DNA of 47,120 nt from Candidatus Poseidonia sp. (GCA_022426155.1 JAKMEE010000030.1:1-47120), one strand, 5' to 3'; counted from the stretch's first letter, positions 16,470-23,916 are shown. Notes: generated by a model from the letters alone, not told the origin. Translations and numbers: made by a program.

Positions 16470-19250
16470 ATGACCCCACATAGTGGAACCATGCGAAGCC
16501 TGCTTCTTGCCACAATTTTGCTAACGGCCATCACGCCGCTAACGTCCGTGCAAGCTCAACCCGATGAATCCTCTAATTTCTTTTACGGCGTTGAATATGA
16601 TTGGACCAGTCTTGACACTGACCTTGAGAATTTTACGGGAATGTACCTCCCAGAAATCTTTGCTGAAGTCATGGGCGCAGCCGATGACGCTGGTCTCGGT
16701 TTGGCTCTCGGCCAGTTGACCACAGGCTCATCTAACGTGTACGTGCACTACAGCGAGGACATCAGCCCTCAAACCATCACTGATATTGACGGCAACGACA
16801 TTTCTGTATGGAGCCGAACCAACGACGTGACCCTCCGCCACGGCGTCATCAATGACGCCCTCTTTTCCACCGATTGGTCCGAAGAGAAATTCGGAAAGGA
16901 TACGACCTCGTTTGACATTGACGTCAACACCGATGCAGAACAAGTCTTGACCGTCGACATGATTTACAAAGAATACCTCAATGAGGATTATGAATTGGTG
17001 GGCGCCGACATGGACTTTGCCATGGAAATTTCCACTTCAGGATCTCTTTCCATTGAGGCTTTGTTCGAAGGGGGCGGCGAAACCCTCCCAATCGATTTCG
17101 ATACAAGTTTCAGCACATCTTACTCCATCACCGACTCGGATTCGGAGTGGCGACTTGGAGAACCATCAACACTCTTTATTGAGGTCTCTGACAGCGATTA
17201 TGTTGACTGGTCCTGTCAACAGGGCGAGGATGATTGGTACTATTACGACGAAATGCTCATTGATGACTGTGGCGTTATGGACGGCACATACTCAAGCGCC
17301 CTCACCTATGATTTCTCCGTCGCAGGCATCCCAACCGAAGAGTTCGGCTTGGACGCTGGCGAATTGGACTTGTCGATCAGTGATAACTTCCAACAATCAA
17401 ACTCCTATGAGTGGGAACCTGAAATGGATTTCACCTTTTCAAAGGAACAAGACATGACCGTTGACCTCGGTGATGGAAGCGGAATGACCACCGCAGTTTC
17501 TGCTTGCACCGATTGCCCCCCGGGTAGCCCGACCATGTTCGGAATGATGGCCAATGTCATCGCTGGTGTTTCATTGGACTTTGGGGAAGCCATCTCAGAA
17601 GATGTTATGGAAGGGTTTGATGACACCGTCGTTGGAGAATGGTTTGATTCCTGGGACGCAGCCGAGAACAATGATGGCGAAGAAGACAACCGATTTGTAT
17701 GCGATAGTGGCGACACAATCCCCCAAAGGTATGTTAATGATGGGTGGGAAGATTGCAATGATGGTTCTGATGAAATGGACATTTATTCGATCTCTTTCGA
17801 AGAGTATGCGTATGACGAAATGACCGGCGAATCCAACATTTGGATTGCCGGAGGCGCCAGAGTATCCAACGACCTCCTGGACTTTGACACCGACACACTT
17901 TACTTCGTTTGTCAGGACGGCGAAGAAGTCCCATTCAACTATGTTAACGATGAATATGCAGACTGCACCGACGGCACAGATGAGCCCGACGGCGACCGTA
18001 CCTTCACTTGTGATGACGGCGAAACGATCCCACTCGACTACGTCAATGATGGAGACATTGATTGCCAAAAGGCAGAAGACGAAGGAGCTACCAACTTCTA
18101 CGTACTCGATATCGCCATGACCGATGGCGATAAAACCCTCGTCGGCACAGGCTCTGCGACACTATGCGATACTTACGTATGTGATGACCAACCATCCCTT
18201 TGGAGTGATTACACAGATTTCGGTGTAAGCATTATGCAACAATCCGACGTTTATGGCGAGACTGAATATTGCGTTTCAGGTTCTTTCGAAGCAGCGAATG
18301 GAGATACCATCTCTCTGGATTCATCATGTGAAGTCCATACGACAGGCCCTGAAATGGGTAGCATGTACACACAAGTGGACGGCATGTCAATTGAAATGGA
18401 GGCCTATGTTTACAACACCTACGGACATTCCGACGTCGTCATGACTGCAGAAGTCTTCGATGCCTCTAATAACGAGGTGTATACCAACATGATGATTATT
18501 GATGACCAAGAGTATAGCATGGAATATTATGACACCTTGGACCTCTCTGAAGAAGGTGAATATTGCATCACCATTAAGCTCACACAAGTCGACTCCAGCG
18601 CTCCATATTCGGAAGAAACCTCTTGCGAGGATGTTTCGATGGAAGGCGAACCTAGTGACCGCCTCATGGCCATTGCGGAGGCCTTTGAGGATTCTGGCAT
18701 CGAAGAAGTCATGAATGATTTCGGAGAAAATCTCGAGGACCGCCTTGAATCCTACTTGGATGGCCTCGATGCCTTCGAATTCCCATACGATGATGGAATG
18801 TTTGCTCCACTTTGGAGCAACGAACACGCCACGATTGTTGGAGTTGGAGTTTACGTAGAAGACTTGGACGGAGACTGGCACACTCTCGTTGGCCCTCAAA
18901 CACAAGGCTACTCCAATGACGCACCTGCAAAGGTGAGCCTGCGATATTTGACTGGTACCGCAGCCGAAACAGCAGCAGATGAGATGGAAGGTGCAAGCAC
19001 CCTTGCGGATTTGGTTGATGCAGAAGATCACGACGTCACTCAAATTGTTGAAGACTTGGAAGAAGCAGGTATCGATACATCTGGCATGAATATCCCAGAA
19101 GACGAATCAAACACAGAAGAGGTAGCTCAAACAGCCGAAGAACTCGCAGAAGATGCAGGACTCCTACCCTTCTTGTCTCCATTGACTGTGTTCATGTTGA
19201 TCGGCATGGCCGCAATTATTGCTGGCCGTCGTGAAGAAGACAACGAGTGA
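16470..19250 (+). CDS. Large acidic surface protein with LDL-receptor-A-like half repeats
   Basis: The 926-residue protein has an N-terminal signal peptide (LLLATILLTAITPLTSVQA) and a C-terminal membrane helix (FLSPLTVFMLIGMAAIIAG) followed by RREEDNE, so it is anchored with its bulk outside. It is very rich in Asp and Glu. Between about 17690 and 18090 (residues 407-540) three units read F.C..G..IP..YVNDG..DC, two of them ending DGSDE or DGTDE. These are the last two thirds of an LDL-receptor class A module, keeping the calcium-binding acidic cluster but only two of six cysteines. Beta-rich regions flank them. The start is chosen from the TATA box at 16441; an ATG at 16491 would just trim the N terminus. 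It is translationally coupled to the next gene. Function is probably surface binding or envelope structure; no enzyme motif is visible. Confidence 0.8.
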   Translation: MTPHSGTMRSLLLATILLTAITPLTSVQAQPDESSNFFYGVEYDWTSLDTDLENFTGMYLPEIFAEVMGAADDAGLGLALGQLTTGSSNVYVHYSEDISPQTITDIDGNDISVWSRTNDVTLRHGVINDALFSTDWSEEKFGKDTTSFDIDVNTDAEQVLTVDMIYKEYLNEDYELVGADMDFAMEISTSGSLSIEALFEGGGETLPIDFDTSFSTSYSITDSDSEWRLGEPSTLFIEVSDSDYVDWSCQQGEDDWYYYDEMLIDDCGVMDGTYSSALTYDFSVAGIPTEEFGLDAGELDLSISDNFQQSNSYEWEPEMDFTFSKEQDMTVDLGDGSGMTTAVSACTDCPPGSPTMFGMMANVIAGVSLDFGEAISEDVMEGFDDTVVGEWFDSWDAAENNDGEEDNRFVCDSGDTIPQRYVNDGWEDCNDGSDEMDIYSISFEEYAYDEMTGESNIWIAGGARVSNDLLDFDTDTLYFVCQDGEEVPFNYVNDEYADCTDGTDEPDGDRTFTCDDGETIPLDYVNDGDIDCQKAEDEGATNFYVLDIAMTDGDKTLVGTGSATLCDTYVCDDQPSLWSDYTDFGVSIMQQSDVYGETEYCVSGSFEAANGDTISLDSSCEVHTTGPEMGSMYTQVDGMSIEMEAYVYNTYGHSDVVMTAEVFDASNNEVYTNMMIIDDQEYSMEYYDTLDLSEEGEYCITIKLTQVDSSAPYSEETSCEDVSMEGEPSDRLMAIAEAFEDSGIEEVMNDFGENLEDRLESYLDGLDAFEFPYDDGMFAPLWSNEHATIVGVGVYVEDLDGDWHTLVGPQTQGYSNDAPAKVSLRYLTGTAAETAADEMEGASTLADLVDAEDHDVTQIVEDLEEAGIDTSGMNIPEDESNTEEVAQTAEELAEDAGLLPFLSPLTVFMLIGMAAIIAGRREEDNE

Positions 19251-20113
19251 ACCTAAAGCATGGAAGCCGTGGGCTGTTTGTGCTCAAACGCCCATCCCAC
19301 CGCGGCTGGTATGTTCACCTTCGGGTTTGCATTACTGTTTTGTTTGCCTTGCATGTTTTCATGTCGGCATGGCTTGTTGTCTCCTTTGAAGGCAAGTACA
19401 CCGATGGGCGACCTGCCCCCTCAGAAATCAATGCTATTGTAGCCATTGATAAGGAACAAACCCTCATCGATGTCAAATTTGAGAAAGCCACAGCCCTGAT
19501 CTTTTACTCCTTGGACCGCAACTCCTCTGAACCGGAAGGGGGCGAGGAAGAGGCAGACTCATCCGATAGCCCCTGGTTATCAGAAGACATAGATTGGTTA
19601 TTTTTGGGCCGAACACTTGCCATCATTTCGTTGGTACTCATGGTGCTCGCTGAAATGCACGCTTATACGGGCCGTAGAGGGGGGAAATGGTTACGAGGAG
19701 GTTGTTTTTCATTCATGATGCTGAATTTCTGCATCTTATTCCCAGTGAGTTATGTATTGGATCTTGGAAGCATTGAAGGCGACCAATTCGGGAATACATC
19801 TGATGAAGATTTAATGGCTCATCAATCAGGAGAAATTGATTTTTCTCTCAATTTCATCGGTTTTGAATTTGAAACGAACTCGGAGGGGTACGACCTTGGC
19901 CTTATTCCAAGCGAGGAACACGCCAATTTTTCTCAAACCCCTCCAGAAAGTGGACCAACCCACCCGGCTTACATCGCTTTTGAGTCAAATTTCGAATTCA
20001 AGGTTGGTAAAAATATCCCAAGTTTGCTGATTCTTCCATTCATGTGGATTCTATTTCCCTCAAAACCATCTAAGATTGGCGGGAAAAAGACGTACTGGGA
20101 CGAATCGGAATGA
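19247..20113 (+). CDS. Membrane protein coupled to the LDLa-like surface protein
   Basis: Not recognised. The 288-residue protein starts with a GTG that overlaps the preceding stop (GTGA), so translation is probably coupled. It has about four hydrophobic segments: one near residues 26-46, one near 118-138, one near 152-172 and a short C-terminal one (IPSLLILPFMWILF). Two acidic extracytoplasmic loops lie between them, one containing an EGGEEEADSS run. Tight coupling to the surface-protein gene suggests it assists that protein's display or anchoring, which is inference from position only. Confidence 0.65.
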   Translation: MNLKHGSRGLFVLKRPSHRGWYVHLRVCITVLFALHVFMSAWLVVSFEGKYTDGRPAPSEINAIVAIDKEQTLIDVKFEKATALIFYSLDRNSSEPEGGEEEADSSDSPWLSEDIDWLFLGRTLAIISLVLMVLAEMHAYTGRRGGKWLRGGCFSFMMLNFCILFPVSYVLDLGSIEGDQFGNTSDEDLMAHQSGEIDFSLNFIGFEFETNSEGYDLGLIPSEEHANFSQTPPESGPTHPAYIAFESNFEFKVGKNIPSLLILPFMWILFPSKPSKIGGKKTYWDESE

Positions 20114-20119
20114 AGGTAG

Positions 20120-20194
20120 TGGCGCCCACTCCGGGAATTGAACCCGGGTCGCAGGAATGACAATCCTGCATGATAACCTCTACACCAAGCGGGC
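20120..20194 (-). tRNA. tRNA-Asp (GTC)
   Basis: On the minus strand the sequence folds as a cloverleaf. The acceptor GCCCGCT pairs with AGTGGGC. The anticodon stem GCAGG/CCTGC brackets a loop TTGTCAT... with anticodon GTC, and the T arm is CCGGGTTCAATTCCCGG. The discriminator is G73, normal for tRNA-Asp. A CCA tail is encoded at 20120-20122. No intron is present. It is divergent from the gene at 20249 and shares a symmetrical TATA-like box with it. Confidence 0.93.
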
Positions 20195-20221
20195 AGTTTC
20201 AGCCCTTCGGGGACGCAACCG

Positions 20222-20230
20222 CTATTTAAG
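20222..20230. promoter_or_regulatory. Shared TATA-like element between tRNA-Asp and the 20249 gene
   Basis: CTATTTAAG reads as a TATA box on both strands (CTTAAATAG on the minus strand). Its centre is 32 bp from the tRNA 5' end and about 23 bp from the ATG at 20249, both compatible with archaeal initiation distances. No other AT-rich element occurs in the 54-bp spacer. Confidence 0.45.
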
Positions 20231-20248
20231 CCGCGCCATGTGGGTGAG

Positions 20249-21634
20249 ATGGGTGCTACCGTGGCGAAACCGAAAACTTCTGCAGAAATCGCACGTGATG
20301 AAGCCGAAAAGGCGCAGCTTGACAACATGCTTGGGGGGGCCTTCGGGGACATCGAAGGACTCGAACCCGCTCAAGAAAAACCACCTAGCGAAGTACCCGT
20401 AGGCGAAGAAGTAGAGTCCGTTGAACAACCCCCAAGTGAAACCCCACCTACCAATTCGCCGACAGGCCCACCCAGCGGACCGCCAAAGGGATCGCCAACG
20501 GGGCCGCCTAGTGGGCCGCCTAGTGGGCCGCCAAAGAAATCGCCAACAGGGCCGCCTAGTGGACCGCCAACGGGGCCGCCTAGTGGGCCGCCAAAGAAAT
20601 CGCCAACAGGGCCACCTAGTGGACCCCCTAGCGGACCGCCATCGAACGAGACTCCATCAGAGGCGCCAGCCTCTGAAGAAACTCCCATTGAAGAAACGGT
20701 AGTCGAAGAAGCACCTCCCGAGGAAACCGCTCCAGAAGAAACCCCCATTGAAGAAACGGTAGTCGAAGAAGCACCTCCCGAGGAACCCGTTCCAGAAGAA
20801 GCCCTCGTTGAAGAAACGGTAGTCGAAGAAGCACCTCCCGAGGAACCCGTTCCGGTCCAAAGTCCACCATCCGAACCATCTACTGAGGCTCTCGCCGCTC
20901 TGGCCGAAAAAGAAGCAGAATTGGAACGCCTTCACGCTGAGAACGCTCGTCTCCGTCAATCGGTGATTGGAGCAACTGAAGTCATTGAACAACTTGAGGA
21001 GCCCTCCATGCCACCCCTGGTGGAAAACAACATCGTTGTCGCCGCCCACGTCATCTCTGATTTCGTTCGCCTTGGTCGCCAACTCGACCGAGAGCATTTG
21101 GTTCGTTCAACCATGGGCAGTCTCGCCATGCTCCACCCCGATCAGCCTGGTTTGATGGTATCAACGCGCCACATGGCTCAGCTTCCAAGAATGAACGAGC
21201 GAAGTTTGTGCGCTGCACCATTGGGTAGTTCTGCACCAAGAGGCTCTCCTGCCGACTGGCGCGTCATGGAAATCATCCTCGCTTCTGTGAGTATGGTGAC
21301 GGGCGGCCCAGCTGCGGTCATTCACATGCATGGGCCCTATACGACAACTGCGAGTTGTGAAAAAGACCTGGTTCTATTGACTCCGAAGGACGAGATTGGG
21401 AAACAACACATTGGAAAAATTATCATCGTTGATGAAGATCTCGAGCAACCAGATGATTATCTTCGTCAAGTAGCGGAGGCGCTTAAGCAAGGGGGCATGC
21501 GATGCGTTGTTGTAAGAGGTAATGGAGCCTATGCAGTGGGTGCTGATTTCGACCAAGCATGGGCCAATGCTGCCATGCTTGAACACAGCATGCAAATCCA
21601 TTTACTCGCCCGCCAAGCCAACTTGAAAATTTGA
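20249..21634 (+). CDS. Pro-rich and acidic repeat protein with C-terminal aldolase-II/adducin-like domain
   Basis: The 461-residue protein has three parts. Residues about 71-131 are tandem GPPSGPP / KKSPTGPP units. Residues about 145-202 are a 20-residue acidic repeat built on EETVVEEAPPEE. After a short coiled coil (LAEKEAELERLHAENARL), residues about 250-455 resemble class II aldolase/adducin domains: AVIHMHGPYTTTAS carries the HxH metal pair (His359, His361), and VVVRGNGAYAVGADFDQA follows the usual RNHGvvvvG pattern. There the third metal His is Asn425, so metal binding and aldolase activity are doubtful. Adducin itself is a non-catalytic scaffold with this fold. The ATG at 20249 fits a leaderless start from the shared TATA box; a GTG at 20240 is in frame. 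Cytosolic; role unknown. Confidence 0.7.
   Translation: MGATVAKPKTSAEIARDEAEKAQLDNMLGGAFGDIEGLEPAQEKPPSEVPVGEEVESVEQPPSETPPTNSPTGPPSGPPKGSPTGPPSGPPSGPPKKSPTGPPSGPPTGPPSGPPKKSPTGPPSGPPSGPPSNETPSEAPASEETPIEETVVEEAPPEETAPEETPIEETVVEEAPPEEPVPEEALVEETVVEEAPPEEPVPVQSPPSEPSTEALAALAEKEAELERLHAENARLRQSVIGATEVIEQLEEPSMPPLVENNIVVAAHVISDFVRLGRQLDREHLVRSTMGSLAMLHPDQPGLMVSTRHMAQLPRMNERSLCAAPLGSSAPRGSPADWRVMEIILASVSMVTGGPAAVIHMHGPYTTTASCEKDLVLLTPKDEIGKQHIGKIIIVDEDLEQPDDYLRQVAEALKQGGMRCVVVRGNGAYAVGADFDQAWANAAMLEHSMQIHLLARQANLKI
20461..20643 (+). repeat. Proline-rich coding tandem repeat
   Basis: Irregular units encode GPPSGPP and KKSPTGPP, with blocks such as GGGCCGCCTAGTGGGCCGCC recurring several times. 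It codes for an extended, probably disordered linker in the 20249 protein. Copy number is likely to vary between strains because the units are nearly identical at the DNA level. Confidence 0.85.
20681..20855 (+). repeat. 60-bp acidic coding tandem repeat, about three copies
   Basis: AGTCGAAGAAGCACCTCCCG recurs at 20701, 20761 and 20821, exactly 60 bp apart, with only a few substitutions in the intervening bases. Each unit encodes a 20-residue Glu/Pro/Val block. Confidence 0.9.
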
Positions 21635-21716
21635 ACTCCTTATCAGCAGTCAACGACATTCATTGAAGGATGAACGACTCACCTCAGATATTGGCCGAAG
21701 TCGTAAACTCGGCCTT

Positions 21717-21724
21717 GTTTATAT
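21717..21724 (+). promoter_or_regulatory. TATA box and ribosome site for the tandem ubiquitin-like gene
   Basis: TTTATAT at 21718-21724 predicts a transcript start near 21747. The short leader then carries AGGTGA ending about five bases before the ATG at 21759. This combination decides that start over the in-frame ATG at 21663. Confidence 0.5.
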
Positions 21725-21758
21725 GTGGTTGAAGGTTCATGATTTTACAGGTGAAACA

Positions 21759-22190
21759 ATGGAACAGAAATTCATAGTTGAAATTGCAGACAAATCTGGC
21801 CACTCCGTGGTTGAGATGACCCAAGAACAAATCGTAGAGGAATCACAGCGTGCAGCAGGCACCTGGGTGTTCGTGAACGACCAACTCGTCAGCACAGCTG
21901 ACGTGGCCGACATGAACCTCGAAGCCGGTAGCCGAGTCCGCTTGATGCCAGGCCTTGTCGGTGGCAGCGAAACCCCAACCTTTACTGTTGAAATCGCAGA
22001 CAAGTCAGGCCACTCCACAGCCGTGATGACCCAAGCAGAAATTGCAACCCAAGCCAAGAAGGCAGCAGGTACCTGGGTGTTCGTGAACGACCAACTTGTC
22101 AGCACAGCTGACGTGGCCGACATGAACCTCGAAGCCGGTAGCCGAGTCCGCTTGATGCCAGGCCTTGTCGGTGGCGTAACTGCCTGCTGA
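21759..22190 (+). CDS. Tandem beta-grasp (MoaD/ThiS/SAMP-like) protein with two Gly-Gly ends
   Basis: The 143-residue protein is two copies of a 70-residue domain. Each runs: strand pair FIVEIADKSGHS / FTVEIADKSGHS, a helix, then TWVFVNDQLVSTADVADMN, LEAGSRVRLMP and GLVGG. The order of strands and the ending (hydrophobic-x-P-x-x-x-GG) match MoaD, ThiS and archaeal SAMP proteins, which have the ubiquitin fold and are activated at the C-terminal Gly-Gly for sulfur transfer or protein tagging. Gly-Gly falls at 68-69 and 138-139. A four-residue tail, VTAC, follows the second, so both sites would need proteolytic exposure. The fold is inferred by eye, not by profile search. The start at 21759 has AGGTGA upstream. 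The gene is followed after five bases by a SANT-like gene, then rpo12. Confidence 0.65.
   Translation: MEQKFIVEIADKSGHSVVEMTQEQIVEESQRAAGTWVFVNDQLVSTADVADMNLEAGSRVRLMPGLVGGSETPTFTVEIADKSGHSTAVMTQAEIATQAKKAAGTWVFVNDQLVSTADVADMNLEAGSRVRLMPGLVGGVTAC
21852..22175 (+). repeat. Direct repeat: two 114-bp copies 210 bp apart
   Basis: Bases 21852-21965 and 22062-22175 differ at only two positions (C/T at 21860/22070 and 21897/22107), both synonymous. The first third of each domain, just before these copies, is much more diverged. This points to recent gene conversion or strong constraint on the second part of each domain. Confidence 0.92.
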
Positions 22191-22195
22191 ACAGC

Positions 22196-22411
22196 ATGAC
22201 ATCGCTTTCCCAAGGGCCTTGGACAGCGGAAGATGAAGACTTGCTGGTCTCCAATTTGGAGATCGGACAACCGCTTGAAATTCTCGCGAATGTTCTGGGC
22301 CGGTCCGAATTTGCTTTGGCAATGAAAATGGTGCGAATGTACTGCAAAGGGCAACTCGTTGTCCTTCATCCAGACTCTTTGGACCATCTTCTCAAATCAA
22401 CGAAGGCATGA
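22196..22411 (+). CDS. Small SANT/Myb-like helical protein
   Basis: The 71-residue protein begins after SLSQG with PWTAEDEDLLVSNLEIGQP, then LEILANVLGRSEFALAMKM. The spacing Trp-x(4)-Glu-Asp-x-x-Leu, then iA..LgRs..A, follows Myb/SANT-type helix-turn-helix DNA-binding domains. A role in transcription is plausible but unproven. It starts five bases after the tandem ubiquitin-like gene and ends 47 bases before rpo12, so all are probably in one operon. It might equally be a small protein-interaction domain, as SANT domains often are. Confidence 0.55.
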   Translation: MTSLSQGPWTAEDEDLLVSNLEIGQPLEILANVLGRSEFALAMKMVRMYCKGQLVVLHPDSLDHLLKSTKA

Positions 22412-22458
22412 ACAGGTTCAAAACAGGATGCACGGTCGCGTGAAATGGAGAGAGACGA

Positions 22459-22608
22459 ATGGTTGAACTCGTTGACTACAAATGCGCTGATTGTGGAAGC
22501 CTTGAATCGTTTCATCGAGAGCGTAACGGAATTAGTTGCAAAGCATGCGGTTCCCGCATTTTCATGAAACTCCGCCGCCACGGCACCAAGCGTATTGACG
22601 CTGAGTGA
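22459..22608 (+). CDS. rpo12: DNA-directed RNA polymerase subunit P (Rpo12)
   Basis: The 49-residue protein has two zinc knuckles: Cys9/Cys12 in YKCADCGS and Cys27/Cys30 in ISCKACGS. RIFMKLRRHGTKRIDAE follows, matching the conserved C-terminal tail of archaeal subunit P and eukaryotic Rpb12 (RIL.K.R...v.A). It is a structural zinc-binding subunit that stabilises assembly of the Rpo3-Rpo11-Rpo10 platform. It is short but complete. The ATG at 22459 has GGAGAGAGA upstream. Its stop overlaps the GTG of the RFC-like gene. Confidence 0.85.
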   Translation: MVELVDYKCADCGSLESFHRERNGISCKACGSRIFMKLRRHGTKRIDAE

Positions 22609-23801
22609 ACAATACTTCTCAACTCGCAGAGTTGAAAGACCTTGGACATTGTCAACACACTATGACGATGTGGATGGATTCATTTGCACCACGTCTCTTT
22701 TCGGATTTGGTAGGCCCCCATTCACTGGTTGAGGCCTTAACAAACACATCCCTTCAATCCAATCCTCCCCACCTGTTGCTTTCAGGGCCTCCGGGGTGTG
22801 GAAAAACCGCCGCCTACCGATTGATTTGCCGACAAGTCCTCGGACCCGCTTGGGAAGCAACAACGCATGTGTTGCAGGCACGAGATCTTTCCAAGACATC
22901 CGGTGCGATGGCAAAATTCGAGACGTTTTTACGGCCATCGGGCGCAGGTTCTGAAGACACATTGGCAGGAAGAACAAGCCTGGATGCCTTCGACCAATCC
23001 CTTTCCGTTTCAACGAATGACAGCCCCTGGCCCGCAGGACAGCCACCCGAATTTACCGCCTCAAACGGAAGGGCTCCAGTTTCGAGAATCATCGTGATTG
23101 AAGACGCGGACTATCTCGGCCATGCACGCCAATCTTATTTACGACGAATGATGGAAGAAAGCAGCCGAAGTGCCCGTTTTATTTTCACGACCCACACTCC
23201 TTCTCGGATGATTGAAGCGATTCGGAGCCGAGTCCAACACATTCGCTTTCCATCTCTAACACGGGTCATGATCGAACAACGATTGAACGCCGTTTTAGGA
23301 GAAGAAGGGCACGACGCAACCCTCGGTCTTGTTGGGGATGTAGCCCATGTTGCGAATGGAAACCTTCGGAAAGGATTGTTCATGCTACAATTGTTGGCGG
23401 AGAGGGAACTATTACAGGACCGAAAGCATGTTCAAATGCTGATGGCCAACACCTCCTTACGCGAAGTTCAACTCATCATCGAAGAAGCCCTTCGCAATCG
23501 AGTCCACGAATGGCGTTGGGAAAAACACGGCGAGAAAAACAGTCGCGTCCTCAAGGGCGCAATGGGTGCCTTAGACCAATTGATGAACGCCCATGAAATG
23601 GACGCCATGGAAGTAGTCTCCCGTATTCACCAATTTCTAACGGCAGGGAGGTCACATTATCCCCCAGCTCTCTTGACGGAATTGCTCAACGCTCTTGCGG
23701 CATGCGATGCTTCTCTTCAACGATCGGCTCAAGGGCGCATCCAATTGGAAGTATTTCTGCACCGTGTGGCAGAAATTGGGGCCCAATACCCCGGGCTATG
23801 A
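22605..23801 (+). CDS. RFC clamp-loader-like AAA+ ATPase
   Basis: The 398-residue protein (379 if translation begins at the ATG at 22662) opens in RFC style with MWMDSFAPRLFSDLVG, like W.EKYRP..l.DivG. Walker A is LLSGPPGCGKTAA (61-68). Walker B reads IIVIEDADYL, with Glu and Asp exchanged relative to the usual DEAD. The sensor/arginine region is ARFIFTTHTPSRM then AIRSRVQHIRF, with SRV where RFC has SRC. An insert of about 60 Ser/Pro/Gly-rich residues lies between Walker A and B. The C-terminal helical collar is present. It probably belongs to the DNA sliding-clamp loader, as a large-subunit-like or accessory RFC. The GTG at 22605 overlaps the rpo12 stop; homology favours 22662. Confidence 0.75.
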   Translation: MNNTSQLAELKDLGHCQHTMTMWMDSFAPRLFSDLVGPHSLVEALTNTSLQSNPPHLLLSGPPGCGKTAAYRLICRQVLGPAWEATTHVLQARDLSKTSGAMAKFETFLRPSGAGSEDTLAGRTSLDAFDQSLSVSTNDSPWPAGQPPEFTASNGRAPVSRIIVIEDADYLGHARQSYLRRMMEESSRSARFIFTTHTPSRMIEAIRSRVQHIRFPSLTRVMIEQRLNAVLGEEGHDATLGLVGDVAHVANGNLRKGLFMLQLLAERELLQDRKHVQMLMANTSLREVQLIIEEALRNRVHEWRWEKHGEKNSRVLKGAMGALDQLMNAHEMDAMEVVSRIHQFLTAGRSHYPPALLTELLNALAACDASLQRSAQGRIQLEVFLHRVAEIGAQYPGL

Positions 23802-23842
23802 GCATCGGAACCGTCTTGAAACACCGCCGGTCCCCTCACGTT

Positions 23843-23916
23843 GGGCGTGTAGCACAGCTGGATAATGCACCGGCCTCCTAAGCCGGAGATCGCGGGTTCG
23901 AATCCTGCCACGCCCG
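23843..23916 (+). tRNA. tRNA-Arg (CCT)
   Basis: The acceptor GGGCGTG pairs with CACGCCC. The D arm is GCACAGCTGGATAATGC, the anticodon stem CCGGC/GCCGG encloses CTCCTAA with anticodon CCT, and the T arm is GCGGGTTCGAATCCTGC. Discriminator G73; CCA is not encoded (CCTCCC follows), in contrast to the tRNA-Asp in this window. No intron. It begins 41 bases after the RFC-like stop. Confidence 0.93.

Noticed and set aside
17405-18068. Long minus-strand open frames inside the LDLa-like surface protein gene
   Set aside because: They mirror the Asp/Glu-rich coding strand; the plus-strand protein has a signal peptide, anchor and clear repeats, so these are shadows.
20461-20643. Possible CRISPR-like array
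   Set aside because: The repeats are contiguous, coding and lack unique spacers; they encode a Pro-rich linker.
20371-21097. Minus-strand Gly-rich frames opposite the Pro-rich repeats
   Set aside because: They are the complement of the tandem Pro/Glu codons and show only repeat translation, with no start signals.
21663-21758. Upstream 32-residue extension of the tandem ubiquitin-like protein
   Set aside because: It spans the TATA box and leader; AGGTGA before the ATG at 21759 marks the better start.
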